From the NCBI GenBank assembly GCA_951213105.1, contig OX578140.1, positions 119,767,653 through 119,831,652 of the forward strand: DNA of 64,000 bases, read 5' to 3'. This DNA comes from Amaurobius ferox (Eukaryota > Arthropoda > Arachnida > Araneae > Amaurobiidae). The notes under the pieces were generated by a model. That model ran no database searches, was not told the DNA's origin, and saw only the letters and a program-made list of their open reading frames with translations. This document shows positions 1 through 12,455 of the stretch, in pieces (position 1 is the stretch's first letter; every line of letters begins with the position of its first letter). The position numbers were made by a program, and so were the translations under genes.

Positions 1-74
1 TAGATTCCAAATGTTTCTAAATTATCAAAATTAAATAAATTCTATTCTTAAAGTAAAACACTTTTTTATATTCA

Positions 75-232
75 TGATATTATTCATTTATATTCCCATA
101 GATCCCACAGACTGTCTGAACAACATACTAAAATTTCATTTTGATAAAGTCATTTTTACGGCAGTTATCGTGCTGACAGACAGACAGAATGAACAAAGTC
201 ATAAACACTTTTCAACTATGTTGTAAAGTGTT
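75..232 (-). repeat. Inverted fragment of the CTGT-bearing dispersed repeat
   Basis: This is the reverse complement of the first ~160 bp of the repeat seen whole at 371-1511. It includes the subterminal hairpin (AACACTTT...AAAGTGTT), a short GACA microsatellite and the following conserved block. It lies head-to-head with the 371-1511 copy, about 140 bp away. No coding content is seen. Confidence 0.85.
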
Positions 233-370
233 AAAAAAATACTAACTGTGGCATATGGGATATTTGTTTTGCAACCACTGCAGTCAAGAATATTTGGTGC
301 TGATGAGCTCTAACAAAAGGTCATTGCATTAGTTCACTGATAACCTAAATTGGTGAATAAAGCATTTTTT

Positions 371-1511
371 AACACTTTACAACATAGTTGAAAAGTGTTT
401 ATGACTTTGCTCATTCTGTCTGTCTGTCTGTCTGTTAGCATGATAACTGCCGTAAAAATGACTTTATCAAAATGAAATTTTAGTATGTTGTTCAGACAGT
501 CTGTGGGACCTATGAGAATATAAATGTTTAATATCACCCAATTAGTTTTGGATTGATCCCTGGTTGAAAAAATGAAATACATTGAACCCTATAGGGTCTA
601 ATTTTTCAAACATTTTTTAAATGAATTTAAAATACACAAATTGCTTCGAAAGTTTTAAGAAATATTCAAATTAACCCATAAAATATATAAAAAAAAATTC
701 GGCAAAATATATTCAGTAACTTTTTAAATAAAAATTAAAATAATAATTACACCCATTATATGAAGAGATCACGTGACCCACTTCAAGATAAAATATCACA
801 TCCATCTTATGTCAGAATCATGATTTTTAAAGTTCTTTTTAATTTATATTTAGTGTTGTGTTCATCCTAAAACTGCTTTATTTTTGCTTAATTTTTGTGC
901 ATCAATGTTCTGAAACAACACAATTACAATATAGTTGAGTTTAAATGATCATCAAACTTTGATTATTTCTACAACGAAGCCTAATTTTCACTTATGGAGA
1001 TTCTAAACACATCAAGCTGTAAGATGATTTGTATAAGAATAGCTGAATTTCTTTAATGCAAAATTATTTAGCTCTGGAGTCTGCAATATAGTTGATATGA
1101 ATGAAACAGTCATTTATTTTACATAGAGAACAGATGATTTTATAGCAGACTTTTTCGGTGAAGTTTTAAGCACAGAGTTGAATTACTTTTACCTCCATGG
1201 TTTTAAGTTTTTAAGTAAAATAAATTATTGGAGTATTGTGATGAATGAAAGGAATAGAATAAAAGTTTATGAATGAAATTTTTACTGCTTTTTCATAGAG
1301 TGCCAGGTGTTATATTTCAATGACGTCATTTGAATAAAGTTCATTTTTTTTCGATGACGTTTTCAAATATAATAAATTATTGTAGTAGTGTAATAATTTT
1401 TAAAATATTATCGCTGAATGTATCACATTTTAGAGATGTTTAAATAAAATTGCATTGCAGTTGAAAAATGTTTCATAATCAATGCTTTATGCATGATTGA
1501 TCTTTCTTGTT
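371..1511 (+). mobile_element. CTGT-bearing dispersed repeat, copy 1
   Basis: This is a near-full copy of a ~1.15-1.3 kb repeat family. It starts with a hairpin (aacactttacaacatagttg then aaaagtgtt), followed by (CTGT)n and then 'agcatgataactgccgtaaa'. The body is AT-rich and non-coding. The end is an imperfect palindrome around 'atcaatgctttatgcatgat' followed by 'tgatctttcttgtt'. It has no transposase frame, so it is non-autonomous. A hairpin end, a GTCT-type microsatellite and no clear target duplication recall Helentron-associated elements; this class assignment is an inference. Confidence 0.8.
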
Positions 1512-1646
1512 TATACATAATCTCAGTGAAGAACCGTTTTCTCATTTAATATCTGATATTATCAAACTAAATTAATAAATGAAAATACACTATACAGTAA
1601 TTTTCATTCTTGAATTGTACAGATGTTTCAAATTTGGGTTCTTTTT

Positions 1647-2808
1647 AACACTTTACAACATAGTTGAAAGTTGAAAAGTGTTTATGACTTTGTTCATTCT
1701 GTCTGTCTGTCTGTCCTTTAGCACGATAACTGCTGTAAAAATGACTTTATCGAAATGAAATTTTAGTATATTGTTCATACGGTCTGTGGGACCTATGGGA
1801 ATATAAATGAATAATATCACCTAATTAGTTTTGGATTGAGCCCGGGTTGAAAAAATGAAATACATTGAACCCTATGGGATTTTTCAAACATTTTTTAAGC
1901 GAATTTAAAATTCACAAATTGTTTCGAAAGTTTTAAGAAATATTCAAATTATCACAAAATATATAAAAAAAAGTTTCAGAAAAATATATTCAATAGTTTT
2001 GTCAATAAAAATTAAAATAATAATTACACCCATTATATGAAGAGATTATTATATGAAGAAATCACGTGACCCACTTTAAAATAAAATATGGCATTCATCT
2101 TGTGTCAAAATCGTGATTTTGATACAAGATGGATGCCAGTTCTTTTACATTTATATTTGGTGTTGTATCCTTCCTAAAACTGCTTTATTTTTGCTTAATT
2201 TCTGTTTATCAATGTTCTGAAACAACTCAATTGCAATATATTTGAGTTTAAATGATCGTCAAACTTTGATTATTTCTACAACAAAGCCTAAATTTCACTT
2301 ATGGAGATTGTAAACACATCAAGCTGTAAGATGAGTTGTATAAGAATTCCTAATTTTCTTTAACGCAAAATTATTTAGTGCTGGAGTCTGCAATATAGTT
2401 AATATGAATGAAACAGTCTTTGATTTTGCATAGAGAACAGACGATTTTATAGCAGACTTTTTCGGTGAAGTTTTAAGCAGAATTAAATTACTTTTACTGG
2501 TTTTCAGTTTTTAAGTAAAATAAATTATTGTAGTATTGTGATGAATGAAAGGAATAGAATAAATGTTTACGAATGAAATTTTTACTGCTTTTTCATAGAG
2601 AGCCAAATTTAGTTTCAATGACGTCATTTGAATAAAGTTCATTTTTTTCAATGAAGTTTTCAAATATAATAAATTATTGTAGTATTGTGATAATTTAAAA
2701 AAGATTACTGCTGAATCTATCGCATTTTAGAGATGTTTAAATAAAATTGCATTGTAGTTGGAAAATGTTTTATAATCAATGCTTTATGCATGATTGATCT
2801 TTCTTGTT
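1647..2808 (+). mobile_element. CTGT-bearing dispersed repeat, copy 2
   Basis: Full-length copy with the same start hairpin and the same terminal 'gatctttcttgtt'. It belongs to the same subtype as 371-1511, with 'cccattatatgaagagatta' in the middle. A small local duplication near 2040-2060 repeats the 'atatgaagaaatcacgtgac' motif. No open frame of note. Confidence 0.85.
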
Positions 2809-3078
2809 AATTTATTACTATGTGTAATATAACTAGTGTTTAATTCCTTAAATGTAAATTTGATCATCATACGGGTTTCAACATATTGCAAAAATATTCG
2901 GGCCAGTCCAAGTTGGGGCTGGCTTTGAATATTTTTGGAACAGGTTAGCCTGGGGTGAAATATTTAAAAAATTCTTGGGCTTTGGCAGAATCAAATCTTC
3001 ATATTTTCAGGCTGGTTAAAGTTTTAAATTAGGCCCTTGCAGACCTCTTGTCACTAAATAACTGGCTTTTGATCTTAG

Positions 3079-3244
3079 CTTCTTCTGCCAGCTTCAGGAA
3101 CCAGAATTTTTCTAAATTTTCAGACTTCAGGTTTTACTGCAATAGGAGAATTTCTTTCCGATTGCGTGCCAGTAGCCAAAACACTTCTTTTTGAATTCTT
3201 AGTTTCTAAAATCTGGGAAGTTATTCCATTTTTAATACTTTCCA
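3079..3244 (+). CDS. Candidate upstream exon (unproven)
   Basis: A frame opens after an AG at 3077-3078 (a second possible acceptor, tttcag, ends at 3123) and runs without a stop to TGA at 3265-3267. Its translation is protein-like (for example TAIGEFLSDC and KTLLFEFLVSKIWEVIP). A GT at 3245 would leave one base, which combines with the AG that opens the 6713 exon into a Lys codon, so the phase is compatible. The donor (A|GTATAG) is only moderate and I do not recognise the peptide. It could instead be an old transposon fragment. Confidence 0.3.
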
Positions 3245-3559
3245 GTATAGATGAAAATTGTTTATGACTTTGTTTTATTATTATTATTGTTATTATTTAT
3301 TTATTGGAGGTTAAAATGGGTTGTTTTTCTAGTTCAAGGATTTTAGAATGACAAACTGAATGGGTATTTAGTAGATATTTTTTCTGTATCACATATGTAT
3401 TTAGGAAGCATATTGTGGGGAGGGGGGGGAGTTGACCCCTCTCACTTAAATACGCCCCTGAAAATATGGGATATAGAAACAAATTAATATTTAAGTGAGT
3501 TCATTAATTTTTCTGAATACTAAAAAAATATTGATTTAGATAATACAGATTTTATAAAA

Positions 3560-3806
3560 TTTTTTTTTTTTTTTTTTAATCAAATGGCCAGGCACTCGAC
3601 TTCTCATCATTCGTCTTTTTGTCAGCAGCCAGAGCATGAACCATTTAGCAGACCTAGGACGTTGTCCCAGGCGCACCAGAGGGGGGCGGAACACACTGCG
3701 CCCACAGCACAAACACCCATGCCTTACGTGGGACTCGAACCCACAACACGGCGGTCGAGCGATTGCTGTGGAAACGCTCGCCTTGACAACTCGACCACTA
3801 CGTTGG
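3560..3806 (-). mobile_element. tRNA-derived SINE, second family
   Basis: Read on the minus strand, this is a tRNA-like head with box A (tagtggtcgagtt, complement of 3788-3800) and box B (ggttcgagtcc, complement of 3731-3741). A ~170 bp body and a poly-A tail (the T-run at 3560-3577) follow. Perfect 14-bp target-site duplications (cagattttataaaa) lie at 3546-3559 and 3807-3820, so this is one intact retroposition event. It differs in sequence from the SINE family at 12954. Open frames across it on both strands are accidental. Confidence 0.93.
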
Positions 3807-4269
3807 CAGATTTTATAAAAATAAATAGATTGCAATCTATTCAAAGCTATTGTAATCTATCAAAAGTCAATACTCAGTAAACTGAGTATAGACTTTTTTT
3901 ATTTTCCTAAAGATTTAACTTGTTTGGCTGGAATTGAGATTTTATTGCTAGTTTTTTGTCATTAGTAGAAACGGAGAGACGATTTAGTTAATGCATATAT
4001 TATTAGTGATTAACTAGCTAAAATATTAGACTCTGGGCCATAGATAGAACTACAATTTTTAGTTTGAGGGGTACTGAAGCTCCTTTTTAGGGTGTTAAAG
4101 CTTCTAAGTTTCAAATGGTACACTTAAATAACATGTTATTCCTAGTTCATATTATTTTGTTATTTCTTAGGTGTAAGCATAATGCAGATTTTTTGTATAT
4201 GTAATTCTGGTGTTTGGAGTTAAATGCAAGACATTTTATATTTTTAAGTAATTGATTTTCAACATTTTT

Positions 4270-6336
4270 AACACTTTACAACATAGTTGAAAAGTGTTTA
4301 TGACTTTGTTCATTCTGTCTGTCTGTCCGTTAGCACGATAACTGCCGTAAAAATGACTTTATCAAAATGAAATTTTAGTATGCTTTTCAGACGGTCTGTG
4401 GGACCTATGGGAATATAAATAAATAATATCACCCAATTAGTTTTTTATTGAACCCGGGTTGAAAAAATGAAATACATTGAACCCTATGGGACCTAATTTT
4501 TCAAACATTTTTTAAGCAAATTTAAAATTCACAAATTGCTTCGAAATTTTTAGAAAATATTCACATTATCTCATAAAATATATATAAAAAATTTCAGTAA
4601 AATATGTTAAGTAGTTTTTTAATTAAAAATTATTTAATATAGGGAAAAAAACAAATTCAATTAAATTCTGACTTTTGGGATATCCTCCAGAAAGAAAAAA
4701 GAGATATATTATATAATAAATATCTTTCCAAGACGTTAATCATTTTGTATATGAGAGAGACTTCACATTTTAAAATAAATTTGGTAGATAACAATTTTTC
4801 AAATTTTTTTTTTTTAATTTTATATAACTCTTCGTGATATACTTATTTGATGGCATTTTTAATGCACTTTCCTATGTCCTAGAGATTTAAAATTTGGTAC
4901 ACAGCTTAAATTTGTTGAACATTTTATTCTACAAAAATTTGGTGGATCTTTCAATATAGATCATACATTTTTATCGAAATGGCCTGCAGATAATCCCCGT
5001 TCACTTCTATAAATCATTGTTGTAATATTGTTAAAAATTCTGATGTGGGCAGCACATGTCTTTCCCTGCAGACTCATATTCATGTTCTCTTTATTTCTTC
5101 AATAATAATTTGAGTTTATCTGCACAAAATAACAGCCATAAGTATTTTAAATGACATTGAATTTGCACGTTAAACTTAAATTTGGTTCTCATTTGATAGC
5201 TGGGCTTATTGTCAAAGGTGGCGTAGCGAAAACGTGAAAAAACTAGAATATCTCAAGAACGGCTAGTCCTAGAGTAATGGGATTAGTCTTATTCTTTTTG
5301 TTGTCAAAAATCACGTATAAAATAGGAATTTAATTGATATAATTGAGCACACGTAGTCCTTTATTTTTATATTTAACGATTTTTGCGGGCTATTTCACAA
5401 GAATAGCCCATTCCTTTTTCCTGAATCGTACTAGAATAACCTACAAATGATTTATGCACCAAATTTTGTTAAATTTGGTATATAAATCACTTGTAGGTCA
5501 TTGAAATATTATACACCAAATTTGGTTAAATTTATTCCATTAGTTTTTAGTTAGAGTGGATAAAGGCAATTTCTGCCGGCCATTTTGCAAAGAAGGCAGA
5601 TTCTTTTATTATGAATTGTACTATAATCTAATGAAATCAGGATTTCCCACAAAAAACATACCTACCAAATTTTATGAAATTCGGTCCATTAGTTTTTCAA
5701 TTAGAGTGGATGTAATATCCTCACAGACACACAGAAACATACACAGATACACTCTTACACACACAGACGTCTTCTTAAAAATAGTTTTTTCGTGTTCTAG
5801 AAGTCCCAAAACGTGTAGATCCTTCAAAAATTCGAGTTCCGATCTTCGGCACGATTCCAATACTTTGAATACATACACACACACACATATATTATCTGCA
5901 TATCTGTGTATTATCTGTGTATCTAAATTCCGTGCCTATGCAATTACAATAGTTGTGATTTTAAATGATCCCTAAACTTTTATTATTTCTTCAACGAAGC
6001 CTAATTTTAACTTATGCAGAATACAAATATCTGAATTGATTGTAAGGTGAGTTACATAAGAATTGCTGAATTTTTTTCACACAAATTTATTTAGCTCTGG
6101 AGTCTGGAATACAAGTTATATGAATGAAATATTCATTGATTTTGCATAGAGAATCAGATGATTTATATTTCGACACAGTTTTAAATATTTAAGTATAATA
6201 AATTACTGTAGTACTGTGATAATGTAAAAGATATCACCATTGAATGTATCACATTTTAAAAATTTTTAAATGAAATTGCATTTCAGTTGGAAAGTGTTTC
6301 ATAATCAATGCTTATGTATGATTGATCTTTCTTGTT
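4270..6336 (+). mobile_element. CTGT-bearing dispersed repeat, copy 3, interrupted
   Basis: The 5' part (4270 to about 4640) and 3' part (about 5936-6336) match the family, including both terminal signatures. The middle is replaced by about 1.3 kb of foreign sequence (about 4641-5935). Roughly 270 bp of the normal middle is missing, so this is either an insertion with deletion or a different internal variant. Confidence 0.7.
4641..5935. repeat. Foreign block inside copy 3, with repeated ~200-bp motifs and CA-rich tract
   Basis: This block contains recurring phrases such as 'caccaaatttggttaaattt' and 'tttttcaattagagtgga' in two or three diverged copies (5350-5710), followed by CA-rich DNA (5723-5890). 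Such phrases are common in arthropod and mollusc repeats, but I cannot assign a family. No coding signal is seen. Confidence 0.5.
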
Positions 6337-6712
6337 TATACTTTAACCAAACACACAGATCTTGAAAAATTTTAATTGGTAAATATGTATCTTTGTGTAC
6401 TGACTTCAGCTCATTGCAGGTCATCCTCCAAAAAATGTATGAACAGCTAGTTATGCATTTATTTGGTTTTTCTTTACCAATTCTGAAATGATGTTTTCTA
6501 TCTTGTTGAGGTTAACTAACAGCTACTTTCTGCTGTTCTAGTGAGAAATTAAATTTTTTGTATGTTCTTCTGTATTTTACTAAATGTTTAATTTTCGTTG
6601 AAACAATAATAATAAGAAATATAAACATCTAATTAAATTATTTCCCTTCTGCGGCACATGTCTTATTTAATTTAAATGAATAAATTTGTTTTTTAGTGTT
6701 ATCCCCCTTTAG

Positions 6713-6770
6713 AGTTTCTGTGGAATCTTCACATATTACAAGTTATGCCTTTAGAAGAATATATTCTCAA
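6713..6770 (+). CDS. Host gene exon 1 of those recognised
   Basis: The acceptor is cccctttag and the donor is CAA|gtaaga, a strong site. The frame reads FLWNLHILQVMPLEEYIL and ends with two bases (AA) that join the C opening the exon at 26700 to make Asn. The acceptor is ambiguous by two bases (AGAG), giving phase 1 or phase 0 upstream. The following intron is 19.9 kb and full of transposons. This is the first of eleven exons that share one reading frame. The product is not securely identified; see 56748 for the TOPAZ1 idea. Confidence 0.75.
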
Positions 6771-6855
6771 GTAAGAATTTAAATGTATATTTCTGATATA
6801 ATTTCGTAAAATATATTTTCAGTATAATTAATGAAGAATGTATGTTTTAGCTTTT

Positions 6856-8173
6856 AACACTTTACAACAAAGTTGAAAAGTGTTTATGACTTTGTTCATT
6901 CATTCTGTCTGTCTGTCTGTCTGTTAGCACGAAAACTGCCGTAAAAATGACTTAACCAAAGTGAAATTTTAGTATGTTGTTCAGACAGTCTGTAGGACCT
7001 ATGGGAATATAAATGAATAATATTACCCAATTAGTTTTGGATTGAACCCGGGTTGAAAAAATGAAATACATCGAGCCCTATGGGACCTAATTTTTTAAAC
7101 ATTTTTTCAGCGGATTTAAAATTCACAAATTGCTTCGAAAATTTTAGGTAATATTAAAATTGTTCCATAAAATATATAAAAAAAAAAATTCAGCGAAATA
7201 TATTCAGTAGTTTTTTAAATAAAAATTAAAATAATAATAACACCTCTTATATGAAGCGATCACTTGACCATGATATGAAAAGATCACGTGACCCACTTCA
7301 AAATGATATATGGGATCTATCTTGTCTCAAAATCGTGATTTTTAAAGTTCTTTTTAATTCATATTGAGTGTTGTATCCGTCCTAAAACCACTTTATAAAA
7401 TTAAAGCTTAAATTCGTGCTTAAATTCTGTGCATCTACATACTGAAACAACACAATTACAATACATTTGAGTTTAATGCTCATCCAAATTTGATTATGTC
7501 TACAACGAAGCCTATTTTTCACCTATGTAAAATGTACACAGCAAAATATGTAGAATGAGTTGTATTAGAATTGCTGTATTTCTTTAACACAAAATCATTT
7601 AGTTCATGGAGTCTGCGTAGCTGATAATGAAATATTCATTGATTTTACAAACAGAAGGACTATTTTTTTCGATGAAGTTTTACGCAGAGAGTTTAATTAC
7701 TTGTAGCTCCATGGTCTTAATTTTTTAAATAAAATAAATTATTATAGTATTGTGATGAATGAGATGAATGGGAAATTATTTATGAATGAAATGCTGCTTT
7801 TATAGAGAGAGCCAGGCGTGTTATTTTTTCTATGACGTCATTTGAATGAATATCAGTTGTTTTCGATGACGTTTTCAAATATAATAAATTATCGTAGTAT
7901 TATGATAATTCTAAAATTATTACCGAGGAATGTATCACATTTTAGAGATGTTTAAACCAGGCAATTTATATTTCAATGTCGTCATTTGAATGAAGTTCAT
8001 TTTTTTCGATGAAGGTTTAAGTTTTCAAATATAATAAATTAATATAGTATTGTGATAAGTTTTAAAATATTACCGAGGAATGTATTGCATTTTAGCCATG
8101 TTTAAATAAAATTGCATTGAAGTTGGAAAGTGTTTCATAATCAATGCTTTAAGCATGATTGATCGTTCTTGTT
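6856..8173 (+). mobile_element. CTGT-bearing dispersed repeat, copy 4
   Basis: Full-length copy of the longer subtype, with a 'gaagcgatcacttgacc' block duplicated in the middle. An extra segment before the end repeats the 'gtcatttgaatgaagttc' region (7960-8040). Starts with the aacacttt hairpin and ends in 'gatcgttcttgtt'. It begins only about 85 bp after the exon at 6713-6770. Confidence 0.85.
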
Positions 8174-8646
8174 TATTTATTGGCCTACTTGTAGTAAACA
8201 AATAAAATTATTATAATAAATACTTTAAATAATGGTTACGCATGTGGATGATACTTTATTCTTATGGAGAATCCATTCTATCTTTCATCTATTATTAACT
8301 TTGTTAATGGACAATTCTGATTTTTTTTAAAAGATCTTAAAACCAATTGATATTTATAGAGAATTTTTTTCTGATTTCAAATATCCAAACGAAAATCTCT
8401 TAAAATAATTATTTTTATAAATATCAAGAAATGAAAAAGCGCAAAATCTACTCAAACACAAAACGACCCTTGATTGGCTGTGACGTCACAATGCCTGTTC
8501 GATCTGTGATGCAACATTCTACTATGTGTTATTTCTAGTGAGATATTTGCAAGTAGTTGGCGTTTAATTTTGTTTACAATTTGTTTATCGTTATTTTACC
8601 CATTTGTTCTTGGTCTGCTTGAGTTTGTTCCTTATTTTATTTTATT
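8174..8646. other. Intronic spacer
   Basis: AT-rich sequence between two copies of the dispersed repeat. I see no coding frame, RNA gene or recognisable repeat. A slightly GC-richer patch near 8460-8540 contains 'ggctgtgacgtcacaatg', a palindromic CRE-like octamer (tgacgtca) that may be chance. Confidence 0.5.
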
Positions 8647-9914
8647 AACACTTTACAACAAAGTTGAAAAGTGTTTATGACTTTGTTCATTCTGTCTGTC
8701 TGTCTGTCTGTCCGTTAGCACGATAACTGCCGTAAAAATGACTTAATCAAAATGAAATTTTAGTATGTTGTTCAGACGGTCTGTAGGACCTATGGGAATA
8801 TAAATGAATAATATCACCCAATTAGTTTTGGATTGAACCCGGGTTGAAAAAATGAAATACATTGAGCCCTATGGGACCTAATTTTTAAAACATTTTTTAA
8901 GCGGATTTAAAATTCACAAATTGCTTTGAAAATTTTAAGTAATATTCAAATTATTCCATAAAATATATAAAAAAGAATTCAGCAAAATATATTCAGTAGT
9001 TTTATAAATAAAAATTAAAATAATAATAACACCTCTTATATGAAGCGATCACGTGACCATGATATGAAAAGATCACGTGACCCACTTCAAAATGCTATAT
9101 GGCATCCATCTTGTCTCAAAATCATGATTTTTAAAGTTCTTTTTAATTCATATTGAGTGTTGAATCCCTCCTAAAACCACTTTATTTTTGCTTAAATTCT
9201 GTACATCTACATACTGAAACAACACAATTACAATATATTTGAGTTTAAATGCTCATCCAAATTTGATTATTTCTACAACGAAGCCTATTTTGCACCTATG
9301 TAAAATGTAAACAGTAAAATATGTAGAATGAGTTGTATTAGAATTGCTGTATTTCTTTAACACAAAATCATTTAGTTCATGGAGTCTGCATAGCTGATAT
9401 GAATGAAATATTCATTGATTTTGCAAAGAGAAGGACGATTTTTTTCGATGAAGTTTTACTCATAGAGTTTAATTACTTGTAGCTCCATGGTCCTAATTTT
9501 TAAATAAAATAAATTATTATAGTATTGTGATGAATGACATGAATGGGAAATTATTTATGAATGAAATGCTGCTTTTATAGAGAGAGCCAGGCGTGTTATT
9601 TTTTCTATGATGTCATTTGAATGAATTTCAGTTGTTTTCGATGAAGTTTTTAAATATAATAAATTATCGTAGTATTATGATAATTCTAAAATTATTACCG
9701 AGGAATGTATCGCATTTTAGAGATGTTTAAACCAGGCAATTTATATTTCAATGTCGTCATTTGAATGAAGTTCATTTTTTTTATGAAGGTTTAAGTTTTC
9801 AAATATAATATTACCGAGGAATGTATTGCATTTTAGACATGTTTAAATAAAATTGCATTGAAGTTGGAAAGTGTTTCATAATCAATGCTTTAAGCATGAT
9901 TGATCTTTCTTGTT
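8647..9914 (+). mobile_element. CTGT-bearing dispersed repeat, copy 5
   Basis: This is the closest relative of copy 4: same duplicated 'gatcacgtgacc' block and same extra 3' segment, slightly shortened. Both ends are intact. The high similarity to copy 4 and to the copy at 63290 indicates one comparatively recent subfamily. Confidence 0.85.
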
Positions 9915-10730
9915 GTAAACATGGATTCTGGTTTTGTTAAAGGGCAATCAGACAATTTGCCTAAGATCGATTTTACTGTGATGGCGCTCTCTTTCAGAAA
10001 TAATGAATATTTTGTGACAGCTGAAACTCGAGATGTAAACTTGATACCCTTTTCTTGAATGCGTATAATAATAATGATAATAATAATTATTATTTTTATA
10101 TGAATTACATTTACGTTTAAGGTATCTGTGGTGGAAATCGGAGCATTACGAAAAATGCAAACGCTTTGGATGCCAATTTCCTCGAACGTGATAGATAAAA
10201 ATGTACATATTTTTTTCTTGTTTCATTGGTTCAGATTATGAATATATGAAATAATTTTAATAGTTTGGAACTTTTTTAGAAAACTCTTAAAGCGTCTATC
10301 CAAGCAAGTAATTTTTTAATTTTTCCTACTTTCACTCAAACTTCAAAAGATAAATATAAATAGTAAGCGACAAAAATATATATTAGTAAATTTAGTTTCT
10401 GAATCTATTTTTTGAGGAAAAAAAAGCTAATATATTGAACCTTACTGACTTAGTTTTCGAATAATCGTCTTGACAAGTTGAAGAAGATTGAAAATGTTTC
10501 ATTTTACAAATTTGTAATGCTTATATCTCAAAAACTAAAAGTGCTAGCTATGAACAATAAGCAAGAATTTGTAGCCCTTCTAAAGTCTTGCAAGTGTATA
10601 TAATTGGGATTTGGATCGAGTGATTCTAATTTCGATAGCTTAGTTTTTAACCTGGATTTTCCAATAGCTGGGAAAGTTGCAATATTTAAAATATCATAAT
10701 TGCTGCAGCTCTGTGTCCTTACTTACTCTT
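9915..10730. other. Intronic spacer
   Basis: AT-rich sequence with a short (ATA/AAT)n tract near 10070-10100. No gene, RNA or recognisable element. Confidence 0.45.
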
Positions 10731-11310
10731 AGGGTTGGTCATTTTGCCAGACAGTGGCAAAAACTTGGTAAAAACTGGAAAAAATGGCTGGATTTAAAAA
10801 AATGTACAAAAAGCAATATAATTTTGTACATAATATAATTGAGACTTAAATCAGAATATAATAGTTATTTCATTAATATTAATTTGTTTAATTAAAATGA
10901 TAAAACATAATGAAACATTAATTGATTAATAAGAAGTTGTGAAATCAATCTTCATTTTATCCTTATTTGAACCTCTAGGTATAACTTTTATGAATAATTT
11001 ATAGAAGTAATCATTTAAAAAATTCCTACAATTTTTTTAATTAAAAAACAAAACAAAAAACATATGGACCAGATAAAGTGATTAAGACTGTTGATGCTAA
11101 TAAATGGTGGAGAAGTGTAGCAAGATCATGTGATATTTCTAAAGACTTTTGCAAATTACTTGCACATCTCTAAACATGCCCTTCAAGCAGTGCTGCAATA
11201 AAGAGAATATTCTCTAATTTTTCATTTATGCATTCAAAGATTTGAAACAGGTTGGGAATAGATAGTGTTTCAAAACTTGTTTATTTCTATGCAATGTTGA
11301 AAAAATAAAA
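10731..11310 (+). mobile_element. hAT transposon relic
   Basis: The left part carries 'agggttggtcattttgcc', which looks like a hAT-type terminal repeat, followed by short repeats of 'ggcaaaaacttggtaaaaac' style. About 330 bp later is a hAT transposase C-terminal remnant (11062-11307). The right terminus is not evident and most of the transposase is missing. Confidence 0.55.
11062..11307 (+). pseudogene. hAT transposase C-terminal dimerisation region, broken
   Basis: One frame from TAT at 11062 reads through KWWRSVARSCDISKDFCKLL, then SSSAAIKRIFSNFSFMHSKI and NRLGIDSVSKLVYFYAML. This is the typical hAT C-terminal dimerisation block (SS-A--ER-FS-----H---RN-L). Two in-frame stops interrupt it, and the conserved Glu before Arg in the ERIFS motif is Lys here. 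In a live element this domain holds the transposase in its oligomeric form. This copy cannot make a working protein. Confidence 0.8.
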
Positions 11311-12117
11311 TATGTGCTCTGATGTAGGAAATTCAATTGAATTTGATGAAATTTAATTATTTTATGTGTAATTCTTTTTATAATTAAAGTTATAATTTAA
11401 TATGAGCTATACTTTTTTTTTAATATTTATATTTTATAGTAATTAATATACTTTGTATCATTAAATTACTATTGTTCTGATTCTGATAGATAGCAAAATT
11501 CGTATTATTACTCAGACTTTGTTAAAAATTAACTGAAGTATAAGGATTAGTTGTTTAATAGTTATGACTGTTTAAACCAAAGTCAGTGAGTTATTTTATT
11601 GTTATTTACTCTCTCCTTTCTCATGTTCTGCATTCATAGTTTTAACTAAAACAGTATTTTACTAAAACAATACAAACTTAATAGCATACGTAACGAACAC
11701 TCTTTAATGACAGTGTGAATTTTGTTTACAATCTGGCTTCCTGCTCTTCACATAATTTTTCACGAAAAACATTTTTTGGCACAGATATAAATATTTTATC
11801 TGAGGATGTAAAACTAGCAGTCGGGCACATTGGAGTGATACAATACTTATAACTATCTGGAAGTTTGGGACTGAAGAAACAATTATAATTATCGGAACTT
11901 TCCGAATATAACCAAACTTATGCATCAATTCTCCAATGAACTTGTGTATGTGTTTTTGTTGATTCTATCAAAACGGAGAATGATTGAAGGGAAATAGCTG
12001 TGTCTAGATTAACGCGTTGCAGTAGCTTTGATGAAATATAGGATAACTTATTTCCCTCATATTATTTAATTACTGCCTTCGGAGACCAGCCCTATTGTTT
12101 TTGAAAAAGTTTTTAAA
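11311..12117. other. Intronic spacer
   Basis: No recognisable gene or repeat. A minus-strand frame of 74 codons at 11704-11928 has no homology that I recognise and sits alone in AT-rich DNA, so I do not call it. Confidence 0.4.
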
Positions 12118-12455
12118 CTTGCAATACCTTTCTTGCAGTAGCTGTCGATCGTGCACCTCTGCGACGCAAGTCTTAGATAACGGGGCAGTTCATAAAGTAA
12201 CTGTCGATCGCACACCTACGTTACATGCGCAAGTTACGACTAAGTGTTCAGTTTATGAAGTGTTGATCTTGTGCCTCAGCTATGCGCGCAAGTTACGGCT
12301 AACGATGGAGTTCATGAAGTAGCTGTCGATCACACGTCTCCGTTACGTGCTCAAATCATGACTAATGGTTCAGTTCATGAAGTAGCTGTCTATTGCACAC
12401 CTCAGCTATACGCATATTGCACACCTCAGCTATATACGTGGCTAGCGGTGCATTT
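12118..12455 (+). repeat. 63-bp minisatellite, block 1
   Basis: About five diverged copies of a 63-bp unit with the core 'gtagctgtcgatcgcacacc' and then 'cagctacgcgcgcaagt'. The unit length is 21 codons and the forward frame stays largely open, giving repeats such as VHEVAVDHT-PLRAQ. Two unit subtypes (tcc-gttacg and cagctacg) alternate, so the true period may be 126 bp. The same satellite continues at 13731 and 16789, separated by LTR insertions. Confidence 0.85.

Noticed and set aside
3536..3880. Overlapping frames of about 100 codons on both strands
   Set aside because: They lie across a SINE with poly-A and target duplications.
8460..8540. Promoter with CRE-like octamer
   Set aside because: Single motif match in repeat-rich intron, no other promoter evidence.
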